Shown here in pieces: positions 40,359-50,044 of a DNA stretch of 64,000 bases. The DNA is taken from the NCBI RefSeq assembly GCF_000497575.1, contig NZ_APJI01000013.1, positions 248,001 to 312,000 on the forward strand. Direction: 5' to 3'. The notes beneath the pieces are model-generated. The model did no database searches. It saw only the letters and a list, made by a program, of their open reading frames with translations, and was not told the DNA's origin. Source of the DNA: Afipia sp. OHSU_II-C1 (lineage in GTDB: Bacteria > Pseudomonadota > Alphaproteobacteria > Rhizobiales > Xanthobacteraceae). Positions within the stretch are counted from its first letter, which is position 1, and each line of letters begins with the position of its first letter. The translations under genes and the position numbers were made by a program.

Positions 40359-42635
40359 ATGATTTCAGTGCCGTCCGACACCGCGAGCCAGTCCACCGGC
40401 GCGAGAAATACGCTTGTGCTGGTGGTTTACACAGTGGCAATTTTCACCAGCGCCCTGCTGTTGTTTTCGGTCCAGCCGTTGTTCACGAAAATGGTGCTGC
40501 CGCGGCTCGGCGGTTCGCCCGCGGTATGGTCGGTAGCGATGGTGTTTTTCCAGTCGCTGTTGCTCGGCGGCTACGCCTATGCCCACTATTTGATGACCTT
40601 GAAGAACAGGACTGCTCCGGTCGTCATCCATCTTATGCTGCTGACCGCCGCGCTGCTCACCTTGCCGCTGTCGATTGCGAGCGGGTGGGGGGAGCCGCCG
40701 GCCAGCGGCTATGCGTTCTGGCTGCTCGGCCTGTTCGCTGTCTCGATCGGGCTGCCGTTCTTCGCGCTCGCCGCCAACAATCCAATGCTGCAGGCATGGT
40801 TCGTCCGTACCGGACATCCTGACGGCCCCGATCCGTATTTTCTTTACGCATCCTCGAACATCGGCAGTTTCCTTGCGCTGTTGTCCTATCCGGTGCTGTT
40901 CGAACCGATGTTTTCGCTGCGAACGCAGAACGTGATCTGGACCGGTGGCTATGCATTACTCATCGTCCTGATCGCGGCCTGCGGCGTTTTGCTGCTGCGC
41001 TCGCCGCCGATGACGGTTGACGCTGTCAGCGCAGCGGACGGGGACGCACCCGCGCCAAGCTGGCCGACACGGCTGCGCTGGATCTTTCTGGCCGCCGTGC
41101 CGTCTGGTCTTCTGATCGCGGTGACGGCGCACATATCCACCGACGTCGCGGCCGCGCCGCTGCTGTGGGTGCTGCCGCTGTCGCTGTATCTTCTGACATG
41201 GGTGCTGGTGTTCCAGTCGCGCCCGCTGTTGCCGCATTGGCTGATGCTGCTGCTCCAGCCACTCGCTATCGCGGGCGTGATGATCCTTCTGGTGATCGGC
41301 GGCGAACAGAATCTGCTGCTGACGCTTGGCGGGCATCAGCTTTGTTTCTTCATCATTGCCATGGCCTGCCATGGTGAATTGGCGCGTACGCGGCCTGCCG
41401 CGCGCTATCTTACGGGCTTTTACGTTGCGCTGTCGTTTGGCGGCATGGTCGGCGGATTGTTCGCGGGCCTGATAGCGCCTTACACCTTCTCGTGGATCGC
41501 CGAATATCCGATCCTGCTGGCGCTGGCTGCGCTGTGCCGCCCGGCCGGGGCACCGACCGAGCGCGGCGGTTTCAGCCTCTGGGTGCTTGCGGCGATCGCG
41601 GGCCTTGGTCTGATCGCGTTGGCCTACCGGCAGGGGACGGTTACCGAATTCCTGGAAACCAACCGGGTCTGGATAGTCACGGTCTTTGCGTGCGCCATGA
41701 TGATGCTCGCGGTGCTGTTGAAGATCGGGCGCTGGCAAATCACCGCGCTGGTTGTGCTGGGACTGATCCTGATCCGGGTCTATCCCGCCGATGACGGCCG
41801 CGTCGAGACGGTGCGCAGCTTCTTCGGCGTCCACAAGATCGTGGTGACCTCGAACGGCCAGTATCACGTGCTGATGCACGGCACGACGATTCACGGCGCG
41901 GAGAAATTCCTGGAGGACGATGGCTCGCCGGTAAAAGGCCGCCCGGAGCCGATCAGCTACTATCACAAGGACGGCGGCATGGGCCGCGCGATCGCCGCGA
42001 TCCGAGAGCGCAAGGGCGGTCCGATCCGCGTTGCCGTGATCGGTCTCGGCGCCGGCACACTTGCCTGTCAATCGCAGCCCGGCGAGGACTGGAAGTATTT
42101 CGAGATCGACCAGACCATGGTCGATACCGCGCGCGATCCGAAATACTTCACCTACGTCAGCGCATGCGACCCTGGCATGAAGCCGGTGATCGGCGATGCG
42201 CGGCTGACCTTCGCCAAGGAACAGGACGGCGCCTACGACCTCATCATCGTCGATGCCTATTCATCGGATGCGATTCCGATTCATCTGGCGACCGAAGAAG
42301 CAATGGCGATCTACAAGGCCAAGCTCGCGCCGCAGGGCGCGGTGGTGATGCATGTTTCCAATCGGCATCTCGAACTGGCGAGCGTTGTCGTCGGCATTGC
42401 CGAGGAGAACGATCTCAAGAGCTGGGTCTACAACGAGGATTCCGGACGCGACGCCGATTACATCTTCACCACGAATGTCGTGATCTCGGCGCGCGAGGAG
42501 GCCGATGTCGGCAAGATCGCGTCGGACGAAAAGTGGGTGCTGACGGAAGCCACCGAAGGTCAGCGGGTCTGGACCGACGATTATTCCAACGTGCTCGGCG
42601 CCGTATGGCGCAGGCTCAGGAATCCCGACGAGTAG
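40359..42635 (+). CDS. membrane protein fused to spermidine-synthase-like domain
   Basis: The 758-residue protein has two parts. The first roughly 480 residues hold about twelve or more hydrophobic helices beginning FTSALLLFSVQPLFTKMVLP, the signature of fused MFS/spermidine synthase proteins. The C-terminal 260 residues form a SAM-type Rossmann domain: RVAVIGLGAGTLACQ, KYFEIDQTMVDTAR, IGDARLTFAKE and DLIIVDAYSSDAIPIHLATEEA. The conserved D-A-Y-S-S-D replaces part of the aminopropyltransferase site, so true spermidine synthesis is uncertain. I prefer ATG 40359 (GGAG six nt upstream) over GTG 40296. Confidence 0.85.
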   Translation: MISVPSDTASQSTGARNTLVLVVYTVAIFTSALLLFSVQPLFTKMVLPRLGGSPAVWSVAMVFFQSLLLGGYAYAHYLMTLKNRTAPVVIHLMLLTAALLTLPLSIASGWGEPPASGYAFWLLGLFAVSIGLPFFALAANNPMLQAWFVRTGHPDGPDPYFLYASSNIGSFLALLSYPVLFEPMFSLRTQNVIWTGGYALLIVLIAACGVLLLRSPPMTVDAVSAADGDAPAPSWPTRLRWIFLAAVPSGLLIAVTAHISTDVAAAPLLWVLPLSLYLLTWVLVFQSRPLLPHWLMLLLQPLAIAGVMILLVIGGEQNLLLTLGGHQLCFFIIAMACHGELARTRPAARYLTGFYVALSFGGMVGGLFAGLIAPYTFSWIAEYPILLALAALCRPAGAPTERGGFSLWVLAAIAGLGLIALAYRQGTVTEFLETNRVWIVTVFACAMMMLAVLLKIGRWQITALVVLGLILIRVYPADDGRVETVRSFFGVHKIVVTSNGQYHVLMHGTTIHGAEKFLEDDGSPVKGRPEPISYYHKDGGMGRAIAAIRERKGGPIRVAVIGLGAGTLACQSQPGEDWKYFEIDQTMVDTARDPKYFTYVSACDPGMKPVIGDARLTFAKEQDGAYDLIIVDAYSSDAIPIHLATEEAMAIYKAKLAPQGAVVMHVSNRHLELASVVVGIAEENDLKSWVYNEDSGRDADYIFTTNVVISAREEADVGKIASDEKWVLTEATEGQRVWTDDYSNVLGAVWRRLRNPDE

Positions 42636-42651
42636 CGGTTCGTCCGCTTAC

Positions 42652-43434
42652 TCAGTCGGCGTAGTAATAATAGCCGCCGCGAGGAGACTGAACGCGCCGC
42701 TGATAGCGTGCGTCCTGCTCATAACCCTGGGCGTAGCCCTGATAGTATCCGCCCTGCGACTGGTAGATGCGGCGCTGCATCGGGCCCGCGTCGCTGGGGC
42801 CGTAATAGGCCTGGTCCTGCGCGTAGGTTGAATCGCGATAGACGCGATCGGGCGAGGCTTGGCGCGCGCGGGTGTTGGCGTTCAGGTCCTCGCTATAGAC
42901 GTCCTGTCCGCTGGGTGCGATCTGCAACGGCCGCCCGTAGGCATCGACGTCGCCGCGTGTGGTTGCGACATTGGTGCGCGGCTTTGGATTGCGCGCAAGA
43001 GCGACCCGCGATGAGCCTGTCAGCGTTACTGTGGTGGTGAGCAGTCCTTCAGCCTTGACGAGATCCCAAAGCTTCAGCGCATTGGCGCGCGACAGCCGCA
43101 CGCAGCCGTGTGATGCCGGGGTGCCGAGGCGGCTCACGGCATCGGTGCCGTGGATGGCATGACCCTGTTTGGTGAAGAAGATCGCATTCGGCATCGGCGC
43201 GTCATCGAACTCCTTCGAGTAGTGATCCTCTTCCATGCGGAAGGTCTTGAAGCTGCCGTTGGGTGTTTCGTGCGATGGATTTCCGCTGGAGACAGGCCAG
43301 GTGTAGCGCTGCACGCCGTCGACCGAGACGGTCATCTGCTGCGTGTCCTTGTTGACGAGGATGGATACCGCAGCCTGCGCCGCGCTGCCCGAAAGCAGCA
43401 TCAGGCCTGTAACCGAAATCAATACCGCACGCAT
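42652..43434 (-). CDS. periplasmic L,D-transpeptidase (YkuD)
   Basis: This 260-residue exported enzyme has a signal peptide (MRAVLISVTGLMLLSGSAAQA, mature from about 22) and a YkuD domain. The catalytic motif is HGTDAVSRLGTPASHGCVRL, with the nucleophile cysteine in SHGCVRLS near residue 117. Such enzymes form 3-3 crosslinks or attach proteins to peptidoglycan. From about residue 155 a low-complexity tail rich in Tyr, Gln, Arg and Gly follows, which is unusual in length. It is divergent from a glycine-zipper gene. Confidence 0.9.
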   Translation of the reverse strand: MRAVLISVTGLMLLSGSAAQAAVSILVNKDTQQMTVSVDGVQRYTWPVSSGNPSHETPNGSFKTFRMEEDHYSKEFDDAPMPNAIFFTKQGHAIHGTDAVSRLGTPASHGCVRLSRANALKLWDLVKAEGLLTTTVTLTGSSRVALARNPKPRTNVATTRGDVDAYGRPLQIAPSGQDVYSEDLNANTRARQASPDRVYRDSTYAQDQAYYGPSDAGPMQRRIYQSQGGYYQGYAQGYEQDARYQRRVQSPRGGYYYYAD

Positions 43435-43646
43435 GACTGTCGCCTCGTCTCTGCCCCTCGCTCTTAATAGAGCATGGAAAGCGGCTTTTTTAACAGTGTC
43501 TTCGTCTTAAGGTTGACGGAAGCGGCCATACGGTTTCGTGAACGGCGCACGTTTGTGGCGTCTTTTCGCCAAACTTGACGCAACTTTCCGGCGGTTAAGG
43601 CGTTGCAAGATGGGTCAAAGTTCGCCCGCTCATGGAGATTTTCAGG

Positions 43647-43976
43647 ATGAAGACGAAGACTGAGGCTTTGTTCATGTTCACCGCGGCGCATCGCCGCCTT
43701 ACGTTTATCGCGGCGGCTCTGGCGATCCTTGCATTGCCGATGGCTGCACATGCGCAAGGTGTCTTCAGAGGCATGGAGGGCGGGGCGAACGAGGGTGCCT
43801 ATCGCGGCAATCGCGTAGCAGGGCCGGTCGGTGGTGTTGTCGGCGGTGCGGTTGGCGCAGGTGTCGGCGGTGTCGTCGGAGGTGTAAACGGTGTGCTCGG
43901 CATCGACAATCGCCGCAGTTACCGCAGCCGCCACTATCGCAGCCGGCACTATCGCCATCACCGGCGGCATCACTAA
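43647..43976 (+). CDS. exported glycine-zipper protein, His/Arg tail
   Basis: The 109-residue product has a signal peptide ending near MAAHAQG, then a glycine zipper (GPVGGVVGGAVGAGVGGVVGG) able to insert in membranes, and a basic tail RSYRSRHYRSRHYRHHRRHH-like rich in Arg, His and Tyr. The ATG at 43647 with GGAG nine nt upstream is preferred over 43632. A second glycine-zipper gene lies 216 nt downstream. The function is unknown; outer-membrane or envelope association is likely. Confidence 0.7.
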   Translation: MKTKTEALFMFTAAHRRLTFIAAALAILALPMAAHAQGVFRGMEGGANEGAYRGNRVAGPVGGVVGGAVGAGVGGVVGGVNGVLGIDNRRSYRSRHYRSRHYRHHRRHH

Positions 43977-43995
43977 CCTGATGTAAGATCATTTC

Positions 43996-44029
43996 AAAAT
44001 GGCGCGTCCGGAAATGGATGCGCCATTTT
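43996..44029 (+). terminator. terminator after first glycine-zipper gene
   Basis: AAAATGGCGC (43996-44005) pairs perfectly with GCGCCATTTT (44020-44029) around a 14-nt loop; the stem ends in T4 followed by CATG. It separates the two glycine-zipper genes into distinct transcripts. Confidence 0.7.
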
Positions 44030-44192
44030 CATGTCCCGATCTTGTGGGCCGGCCCGGCGGATCACGGCTTTAGAGCTAAATTTGAGGTGAGATAAGGCGC
44101 AGCCGCGGATTGTGTTTCTCCCGAACCTGACGCAACCTTGACGCTGCTGATTTGCTTCAGGGCCGGATTCGGCCGGGCAGGGAGGTTTCTTC

Positions 44193-44531
44193 ATGAAAAT
44201 TGCAGCTTCGGTCACATTGATTTCAGGTGTCGCACGGACGGCGGCGACGCTGGCTTTTCTGATGGCGCCTGCCGCCGCTCAACAGCAGGACCCCATCAAC
44301 GGCGCCATCAGCGGCGCTGCACAAGGAACGTATCAGGGTAAGACCGCGGCCGGACCGGTAGGCGGACTGGTCGGCGGTGCGCTTGGCGCAGGTGTCGGCG
44401 CTGTGGCCGGCACGCTCAACGTGGTCGGCACCGGTGTGAGCAATGCCGTGCAGCCGACGACGGTGCCTCCGCCTCCAGGTACAGGCCCGAGCGGCTATTA
44501 CGACAGCAACGGAAACTGGCGCCCGAACTGA
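44193..44531 (+). CDS. exported glycine-zipper protein, Pro-rich tail
   Basis: This 112-residue protein resembles its neighbour: a signal peptide ending near PAAAQQ, the shared block GxxxGxYxGxxxAGPVGGLVGGALGAGVGAV, and a different C-terminus (TTVPPPPGTGPSGYYDSNG). GGAGG lies seven nt before the ATG, a strong ribosome site. The shared core and tandem position suggest an old duplication followed by tail divergence. The function is unknown. Confidence 0.75.
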   Translation: MKIAASVTLISGVARTAATLAFLMAPAAAQQQDPINGAISGAAQGTYQGKTAAGPVGGLVGGALGAGVGAVAGTLNVVGTGVSNAVQPTTVPPPPGTGPSGYYDSNGNWRPN

Positions 44532-44553
44532 AACGGCGCCGCTGTCCTTGTTC

Positions 44554-44579
44554 AACACGCCCCGTTTGAGGGGCGTGTT
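44554..44579. terminator. bidirectional terminator
   Basis: AACACGCCCC (44554-44563) pairs perfectly with GGGGCGTGTT (44570-44579) around GTTTGA, followed by TCGTTC. It lies between the convergent glycine-zipper gene and ABC permease gene. Confidence 0.75.
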
Positions 44580-44589
44580 TCGTTCGGGA

Positions 44590-45351
44590 TCAGGTCTTGA
44601 GCCGATAGCCGGTCTTGAAGATCCACCACACCACAATCATGCACAGGGCGAGAAAGCCCAGCGTCATGCCGAGGCTGATGGCTACGCTGACGTCGGCGAT
44701 CTCGAAGAAGCTCCACCGGAAGCCGCTGACGAGATAGACCACCGGGTTGAACAGCGTCACGGTTTGCCAGACCGGTGGCAGCATGTGAATGGAATAGAAA
44801 CTGCCGCCCAGGAATGTCAGCGGCGTGATCACCAGCAGCGGGATCACCTGCAGTTTTTCAAAGCCGTCGGCCCAGATGCCGATGATGAAGCCGAACAGGC
44901 TGAAGGTCACCGAGGTCAGCACCAGGAAGGTCAGCATCATCACCGGATGCGCGATCCTCAGCGGCACAAACAGGCCGGCCGTGGCGAGAATGATGAGGCC
45001 GAGGATGATCGATTTGGTCGCTGCTGCGCCGACATAGCCGACCACGGCTTCGAACGACGAAACCGGCGCCGAGAGCAGCTCATAGACGGTGCCGGTGAAT
45101 TTCGGGAAGTAGATCGCGAACGATGCGTTGGCGATGCTTTGCGTCAGTAGCGACAGCATGATCAGGCCCGGCACGATGAACGTGCCGTAGCTGACGCCGT
45201 CGATCTCGGTGATGCGCGAGCCGATCGCCGAACCGAACACCACGAAGTACAGCGATGTCGAGATCACCGGCGAGACGACGCTCTGCAACAGCGTGCGGAA
45301 GGTGCGCGCCATCTCGAATTTGTAGATCGCGCGAATGGCATAGAGGTTCAT
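44590..45351 (-). CDS. ABC-2 type exporter permease (YadH-like)
   Basis: The product is a 253-residue membrane protein with six predicted helices (for example [20 protein letters not shown] and [21 protein letters not shown]). The motif [21 protein letters not shown] followed by [17 protein letters not shown] is typical of the ABC-2 family next to YadG-type ATPases. It forms a two-gene exporter with the ATPase upstream, whose TAA overlaps this ATG (TAATG). The transported substrate is unknown. Confidence 0.9.
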   Translation of the reverse strand: MNLYAIRAIYKFEMARTFRTLLQSVVSPVISTSLYFVVFGSAIGSRITEIDGVSYGTFIVPGLIMLSLLTQSIANASFAIYFPKFTGTVYELLSAPVSSFEAVVGYVGAAATKSIILGLIILATAGLFVPLRIAHPVMMLTFLVLTSVTFSLFGFIIGIWADGFEKLQVIPLLVITPLTFLGGSFYSIHMLPPVWQTVTLFNPVVYLVSGFRWSFFEIADVSVAISLGMTLGFLALCMIVVWWIFKTGYRLKT

Positions 45352-46271
45352 TATTGATGCACCAGACTGACGAAGATTTCTTCGAGCGAGCTTTGAGTGG
45401 TGTTGAGATCGTTGAAGCGGACACCGGCAGCGCTCAGGTCGTTCAGGAGCGCCGTGATACCGGTGCGTTCGCCCTTGGTGTCATAGGTGTAGGTAAGCTC
45501 CTCGCCATCCGGCGACAGCTCGAGATGATGCGCGGCGAGGGCGGCAGGAATTTCGGCGAGCTTCGATTGCAGATGCAGCTTGAGCTGCTTCCTGCCAAGC
45601 TTCTGCATCAGCTTGGCCTTCTCCTCGACCAATACGATCTCGCCCTTATTGATGACGCCGACGCGGTCGGCCATCTCTTCGGCTTCCTCAATGTAATGCG
45701 TAGTGAGGATGATGGTGACGCCTGAGGCGCGCAGTTCGCGCACCACGTCCCACATCGCCTTGCGCAGCTCGACATCGACACCTGCTGTCGGCTCATCGAG
45801 AAACAGGATCTGCGGCTCATGTGCCAGCGCCTTGGCAATCATCACACGGCGTTTCATGCCGCCGGAGAGCGTGATGATCTGGCTCTTGCGCTTGTCCCAC
45901 AGCGAGAGCTCCTTGAGCACCTTCTCGATATGGGCGGGGTTGCTCGGCTTGCCGAATAGGCCGCGGCTGAACGAGGCGGTCGACCATGGCGATTCCCATG
46001 CGTCGGTATGCAGTTCCTGCGGCACCAGCCCGATCAGCGAGCGGGCAGCGCGGTAATCCTTGACGATATCGTGCCCATCGACCGTCACAGACCCTGCGGT
46101 CTGGACCGCGAGACCGCAGATCACGCTGATCAGCGTGGTCTTGCCGGCGCCGTTCGGGCCGAGCAACGCAAAGATCTCGCCGCGGCGAATATCGAGATTG
46201 ATATTCTTCAGCGCGGTGAAGCCGGACGCATAGGTCTTCGAGACGTTGGAAACCGAGATGATGGGGGACAT
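45351..46271 (-). CDS. ABC exporter ATP-binding protein (YadG-like)
   Basis: This 306-residue ATPase energises the ABC-2 permease. Walker A is [18 protein letters not shown] (about 36-53), the signature is [17 protein letters not shown], Walker B is [16 protein letters not shown], and the switch histidine is in [17 protein letters not shown]. After about residue 230 comes the C-terminal DUF4162-like domain ([17 protein letters not shown]). The start [14 protein letters not shown] at 46271 is where homologues begin; the frame is open for 30 codons further. Confidence 0.92.
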   Translation of the reverse strand: MSPIISVSNVSKTYASGFTALKNINLDIRRGEIFALLGPNGAGKTTLISVICGLAVQTAGSVTVDGHDIVKDYRAARSLIGLVPQELHTDAWESPWSTASFSRGLFGKPSNPAHIEKVLKELSLWDKRKSQIITLSGGMKRRVMIAKALAHEPQILFLDEPTAGVDVELRKAMWDVVRELRASGVTIILTTHYIEEAEEMADRVGVINKGEIVLVEEKAKLMQKLGRKQLKLHLQSKLAEIPAALAAHHLELSPDGEELTYTYDTKGERTGITALLNDLSAAGVRFNDLNTTQSSLEEIFVSLVHQ

Positions 46272-46414
46272 GGGAACAATCTGTCGAGGCGGGAGCATGA
46301 GATAGGCGCGCGCAAGCCAGTGCGCAATACATAATGCCTCTTGCGGGGCTGATGCGCGCACTGAAAATTCTATGGCGACGTATTCAAATTTGTCATGCGC
46401 CGCGGTCGCGCCCG

Positions 46415-48949
46415 CTATGCGCGCGTCACGAAACTGTCGACGACCTTCTTTTCGCCCGCCTTCTCGAAAGCGATGGTCAGCTTGTTGCCGTCCACCTTGG
46501 CGACATGGCCGTAGCCGAACTTCTGATGGAATACGCGATCGCCGGGGGAGAACTCGGAATTCGCGCCGGTGGATTTGGCGATCAGTTCGCCCTCGATCAC
46601 CGTCGGCTTGCGGCTGAAGCCGCCACGCGAACCGGAGTCATATCGCGCGCCGGTTTCATCAAATCCCTTGCCGCCGGTGCGGGCGCGATTGGCCTGCGCG
46701 CGCTGCCAGCCTGGCGTCGTGTAGGTCGAGCCGAACGATTCCACGTTGTCGAAGCGCGATGCGCCGTAGCCGCCAGATCCGCCCCATCCCGAGCCGCCCT
46801 TGCTCTCGGTGATCTCGACATTGGCCGACGGCAATTCATCGAGGAAGCGCGAGGGAATGGTGGTTGTCCATGATCCATGGATGCGCCGGTTGGTGGCGAA
46901 GTAGAGCATGGCGCGCTTTCGCGCGCGCGTGATGCCGACATGTGCCAGGCGGCGTTCTTCCTCAAGCCCCGCGCGCCCCTGTTCGTCGAGGGTGCGCTGG
47001 CTCGGAAACAGGCCTTCTTCCCAGCCGGGCAGGAACACGTTGTCGAACTCCAGGCCCTTCGCCGAATGCAGGGTCATCAGCGACACCGCATCGTCATCGG
47101 CTCCGCCTTCGCGGTCCATCACCAGCGAGATGTGTTCGAGGAAGCCCTGCAGGTTCTCGAATTCTTCCATCGAGCGCACGAGTTCCTTCAGGTTGTCGAG
47201 GCGGCCGGCAGCGTCGGCGGAACGGTCTTTCTGCCACATCTCGGTGTAGCCGGATTCATCCAGCACGATTTCCGCAAGCTGCGTGTGCGGAACGATATCG
47301 CGCTGCGCGCGCCAGCGGTCGAAGCTGGTCATCACGTCGCGCAGGCTACCGCGCGCCTTCGGCTTCAACTCATCCGTCTCGATCACAGCGCGGGCGGCTT
47401 CGGTCAGCGGGATACGGCGCTTGCGCGCGACATCGTGCAGCATCTGCACGGTGGCGTCGCCGAGGCCGCGTTTCGGCACATTGACAATGCGCTCAAAGGC
47501 GAGATCGTCGGCAGGCGAATTGATGACGCGCAGATAGGCCAGCGCATCGCGGATTTCCGCGCGCTCATAGAACCGCGGGCCGCCGATCACGCGATAGGGT
47601 AGTCCCAGCGTAACAAAGCGGTCCTCGAACTCGCGCATCTGGAATGAGGCGCGCACCAGAATGGCGATCTCGTTCAGCTTCTGCCCGGCGCGCTGAAGTT
47701 GCTCGATCTCCTCGCCGATGCCGCGGGCTTCCTCTTCCGAGTCCCACGCGCCGGTGACGGTGACCTTCTCGCCATCGACATCCTCGGTGCGCAGCGTCTT
47801 GCCAAGGCGGCCTTCATTATAGGCTATCAGATGCGAGGCAGCGGCGAGGATATGGCCTGTCGAGCGGTAGTTGCGCTCGAGGCGAATGACCTTCGCACCG
47901 GGGAAATCGTGCTCGAAGCGCAGGATGTTGTCGACCTCGGCGCCGCGCCAGCCGTAGATCGACTGGTCGTCGTCGCCGACGCAGCAGATGTTTCTGGGTG
48001 CGGCGAGGGGGGCGACTTTTTCTCGATTGTCATCCCCGGGCCGACGCGAAGCGTCGAGACCCGGTGATCCATCTTGTGAAGATTCGATGGATTGCCGGGT
48101 CAAGCCCGGCAATGACGACTGCGACGGCGCCTGTGCGAGCAGCCGCAGCCAGAGATACTGCGCGACGTTCGTATCCTGATACTCGTCGACCAGAATGTAT
48201 TTGAAGCGGTTCTGATACTGCCGCAGCACATCGGGATGTTCGCGAAACAGCCGGATGTTCTCCAGCAGCAAATCGCCAAAGTCGGCGGCATTGAGAATTT
48301 TCAGCCGCTCCTGATAGGTCGCATAGAGCTTGCCGCCCTTGCCGTTACCGAACACGGCGGCTTCACCCCCCGGCACCTGCGAGGGGGTCAGTCCGCGATT
48401 TTTCCAGCCATCGATCAGCCCGGCCAGCATGCGTGCGGGCCAGCGCTTGTCATCGATGTTCTCGGCCTGCAGCAATTGCTTCAGCAGACGGATCTGGTCA
48501 TCGACGTCGAGCACGGTGAAATTGGATTTCAACTGCACCAGTTCGGCGTGATAGCGCAGGATTCGCCCGCCGATGGAGTGGAAGGTGCCGAGCCACGGCA
48601 TGCCTTCGACCGCCTGACCGAGCATCTGGCCAAGCCTGTGCTTCATCTCCCGCGCCGCCTTGTTGGTGAAGGTGACGGAGAGAATTTCGTGCGGCCGCGC
48701 ACGGCCGGTCGAGAGAATATGCGCGATGCGCGAGGTCAGCACCCGCGTCTTGCCGGTGCCTGCGCCCGCCAGAACCAGAACCGGCCCGTCGAGCGTCTCG
48801 ACCGCCTCCCGCTGCTCGGGATTGAGCGCGGTCAGGTATTGCGGTGCGGCCGACGCCCGCGCCCGCGCAGCGATGCCGCCAGCGGCTGGCTGGTGGCTCG
48901 GCACGGCGCGTGACAGGTCTGACGGCGGCAGCTTGTTCGGTTCGGTCAT
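46415..48949 (-). CDS. uvrD: UvrD/PcrA-type DNA helicase with in-frame palindromic insert
   Basis: This superfamily 1 helicase unwinds DNA 3'-5' in repair and replication. The 844-residue protein has a Q motif ([11 protein letters not shown]), Walker [11 protein letters not shown] (about 70-80), motif [22 protein letters not shown], motif [13 protein letters not shown], motif [22 protein letters not shown] and [17 protein letters not shown]-terminal tail ends with a PcrA-like [19 protein letters not shown] segment. Residues 278-307, just before motif II, are encoded by a mobile palindrome ([10 protein letters not shown]). The ATG at 48949 ([10 protein letters not shown]) is preferred to GTG 48970. 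Confidence 0.93.
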   Translation of the reverse strand: MTEPNKLPPSDLSRAVPSHQPAAGGIAARARASAAPQYLTALNPEQREAVETLDGPVLVLAGAGTGKTRVLTSRIAHILSTGRARPHEILSVTFTNKAAREMKHRLGQMLGQAVEGMPWLGTFHSIGGRILRYHAELVQLKSNFTVLDVDDQIRLLKQLLQAENIDDKRWPARMLAGLIDGWKNRGLTPSQVPGGEAAVFGNGKGGKLYATYQERLKILNAADFGDLLLENIRLFREHPDVLRQYQNRFKYILVDEYQDTNVAQYLWLRLLAQAPSQSSLPGLTRQSIESSQDGSPGLDASRRPGDDNREKVAPLAAPRNICCVGDDDQSIYGWRGAEVDNILRFEHDFPGAKVIRLERNYRSTGHILAAASHLIAYNEGRLGKTLRTEDVDGEKVTVTGAWDSEEEARGIGEEIEQLQRAGQKLNEIAILVRASFQMREFEDRFVTLGLPYRVIGGPRFYERAEIRDALAYLRVINSPADDLAFERIVNVPKRGLGDATVQMLHDVARKRRIPLTEAARAVIETDELKPKARGSLRDVMTSFDRWRAQRDIVPHTQLAEIVLDESGYTEMWQKDRSADAAGRLDNLKELVRSMEEFENLQGFLEHISLVMDREGGADDDAVSLMTLHSAKGLEFDNVFLPGWEEGLFPSQRTLDEQGRAGLEEERRLAHVGITRARKRAMLYFATNRRIHGSWTTTIPSRFLDELPSANVEITESKGGSGWGGSGGYGASRFDNVESFGSTYTTPGWQRAQANRARTGGKGFDETGARYDSGSRGGFSRKPTVIEGELIAKSTGANSEFSPGDRVFHQKFGYGHVAKVDGNKLTIAFEKAGEKKVVDSFVTRA
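48029..48115. repeat. palindromic repeat inside the helicase gene
   Basis: GTCAT at 48029 and ATGAC at 48111-48115 bound an 87-nt element. It holds ATTGCCGGG-TCAAG-CCCGGCAAT and CCGGG...CCCGG stems. This form is common between genes in bradyrhizobia; here it is read in frame as about 29 residues with no stop. Confidence 0.75.
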
Positions 48950-49229
48950 GCGATTCGTCTTTGCCGTCACGATGGCATCGCGACGCCCGAAAGGGGAGGC
49001 TTCATATCAGGGTACGGGGACATATAGGCATGATTAGGCTTGCCTGACACCGCTGTTTTCTCCGTCAACAGGCTGGCCGGGAGGCTGTCCCGCCCTTTTT
49101 GTTCCATTCCTGCTTGATTTTTTGCCCTTCCGGGCGTGGCCCCGGAGCTGGAACTCCGGCGCTTCTGGCGGATTGTTTTCTCAGTCGGAGCGCCGTTCTC
49201 GCGCTCGAAACGAAACGCAGGAGCGTGTC

Positions 49230-49403
49230 ATGATGAGTTGGGTGGTTACATTCCTGATTATTGCGCTGGTCGCGGCTCTTCTGGGCTTTGGCGGGATCGC
49301 GGGCGCGTCAATCGAAATCGCCAAGATCGTTTTCTTCGTCGCCCTGATCCTGTTCGTGATCTCGGCGGTGGTGAGCCTCGCTCGCCGCAGCAGCGGTCCG
49401 TGA
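49230..49403 (+). CDS. DUF1328 small membrane protein
   Basis: The 57-residue product begins [22 protein letters not shown], continues [26 protein letters not shown] and ends in a short basic tail. Two membrane helices and the central GFGGIAG are diagnostic of DUF1328 (YtjA-like), often stress-induced in proteobacteria; the function is unknown. GCAGGAG lies six nt before the first of two adjacent ATGs. The 280 nt upstream are non-coding and GC-rich. Confidence 0.85.
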   Translation: MMSWVVTFLIIALVAALLGFGGIAGASIEIAKIVFFVALILFVISAVVSLARRSSGP

Positions 49404-49428
49404 TGCGACGGCCAGCGGTGCGGTGGCG

Positions 49429-49947
49429 TTATTTGGCCGGCATGGCGATGCGCCGGCCGATGCCATCGGGCCGTGTGACCGTTCCGTGCGCTGCGACAAC
49501 GTCGCGAATGCGCGCGGCGATGTCCGGAGGAAACGGCGCGGTTTTGCGCGCGTTCATGTCCATATGAAGCGTCATGTTTTCGGACGTTGCAGAGAGCCAG
49601 CCTTCAGTTGCGTGGCGCAGCTCCTCGAAGGTGTGGATGCGCTTGTCGTCTGCCTCAATCAGATAAACCGACACCTGCACCGGATCGCCCAGATGAACTT
49701 CCCGCAGGTAGCGCACATGCGCCTCGGCCGTGAAAGTCGATCCGTTGCGTGACTTCTTGTAGTCGGGACCGATGCCGAGTTCGAGCCACATCTCGTCGAT
49801 GCCGCGGTCGAACAGCACGTTGTAATAGGCCATGTTCAGATGGCCGTTGTAGTCGATCCATTGCGGTTCGATCTGCATCACCGTGGTGAGAAACGGCGCA
49901 GCGATATGTTGCGGCGCATTGTTTTTCTGAGGGGTGCTTGATGTCAT
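49429..49947 (-). CDS. acyl-CoA thioesterase (hotdog fold)
   Basis: The product is a 172-residue single hotdog-domain thioesterase. The motif WIDYNGHLNMAYYNVLFDRGIDE carries the expected catalytic Asp and the helix start of the 4-hydroxybenzoyl-CoA thioesterase family. VRYLREVHLGDPVQVSVYLIE is the second strand region. The exact acyl-CoA is unknown; related proteins act on carnitine-pathway or betainyl-CoA intermediates. The start MTSSTPQKN at 49947 has GGGA upstream. It is divergent from the FAD oxidase, so the two may share regulation. Confidence 0.82.
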   Translation of the reverse strand: MTSSTPQKNNAPQHIAAPFLTTVMQIEPQWIDYNGHLNMAYYNVLFDRGIDEMWLELGIGPDYKKSRNGSTFTAEAHVRYLREVHLGDPVQVSVYLIEADDKRIHTFEELRHATEGWLSATSENMTLHMDMNARKTAPFPPDIAARIRDVVAAHGTVTRPDGIGRRIAMPAK

Positions 49948-50044
49948 CTCAATTCCCGGTTGGCGTCGGCATTCTCTTGACCGGCAATATATCCTTTGCC
50001 ACCGTCCCCGCCACAACCGCCTCGAAGAAAAGAAACGAGCAGCC

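Noticed and set aside
49150-49172. GGAAC near the DUF1328 gene as an EcfG promoter
   Set aside because: The distance to the next TGTT is 19 nt, longer than the accepted 16-17 nt spacer.
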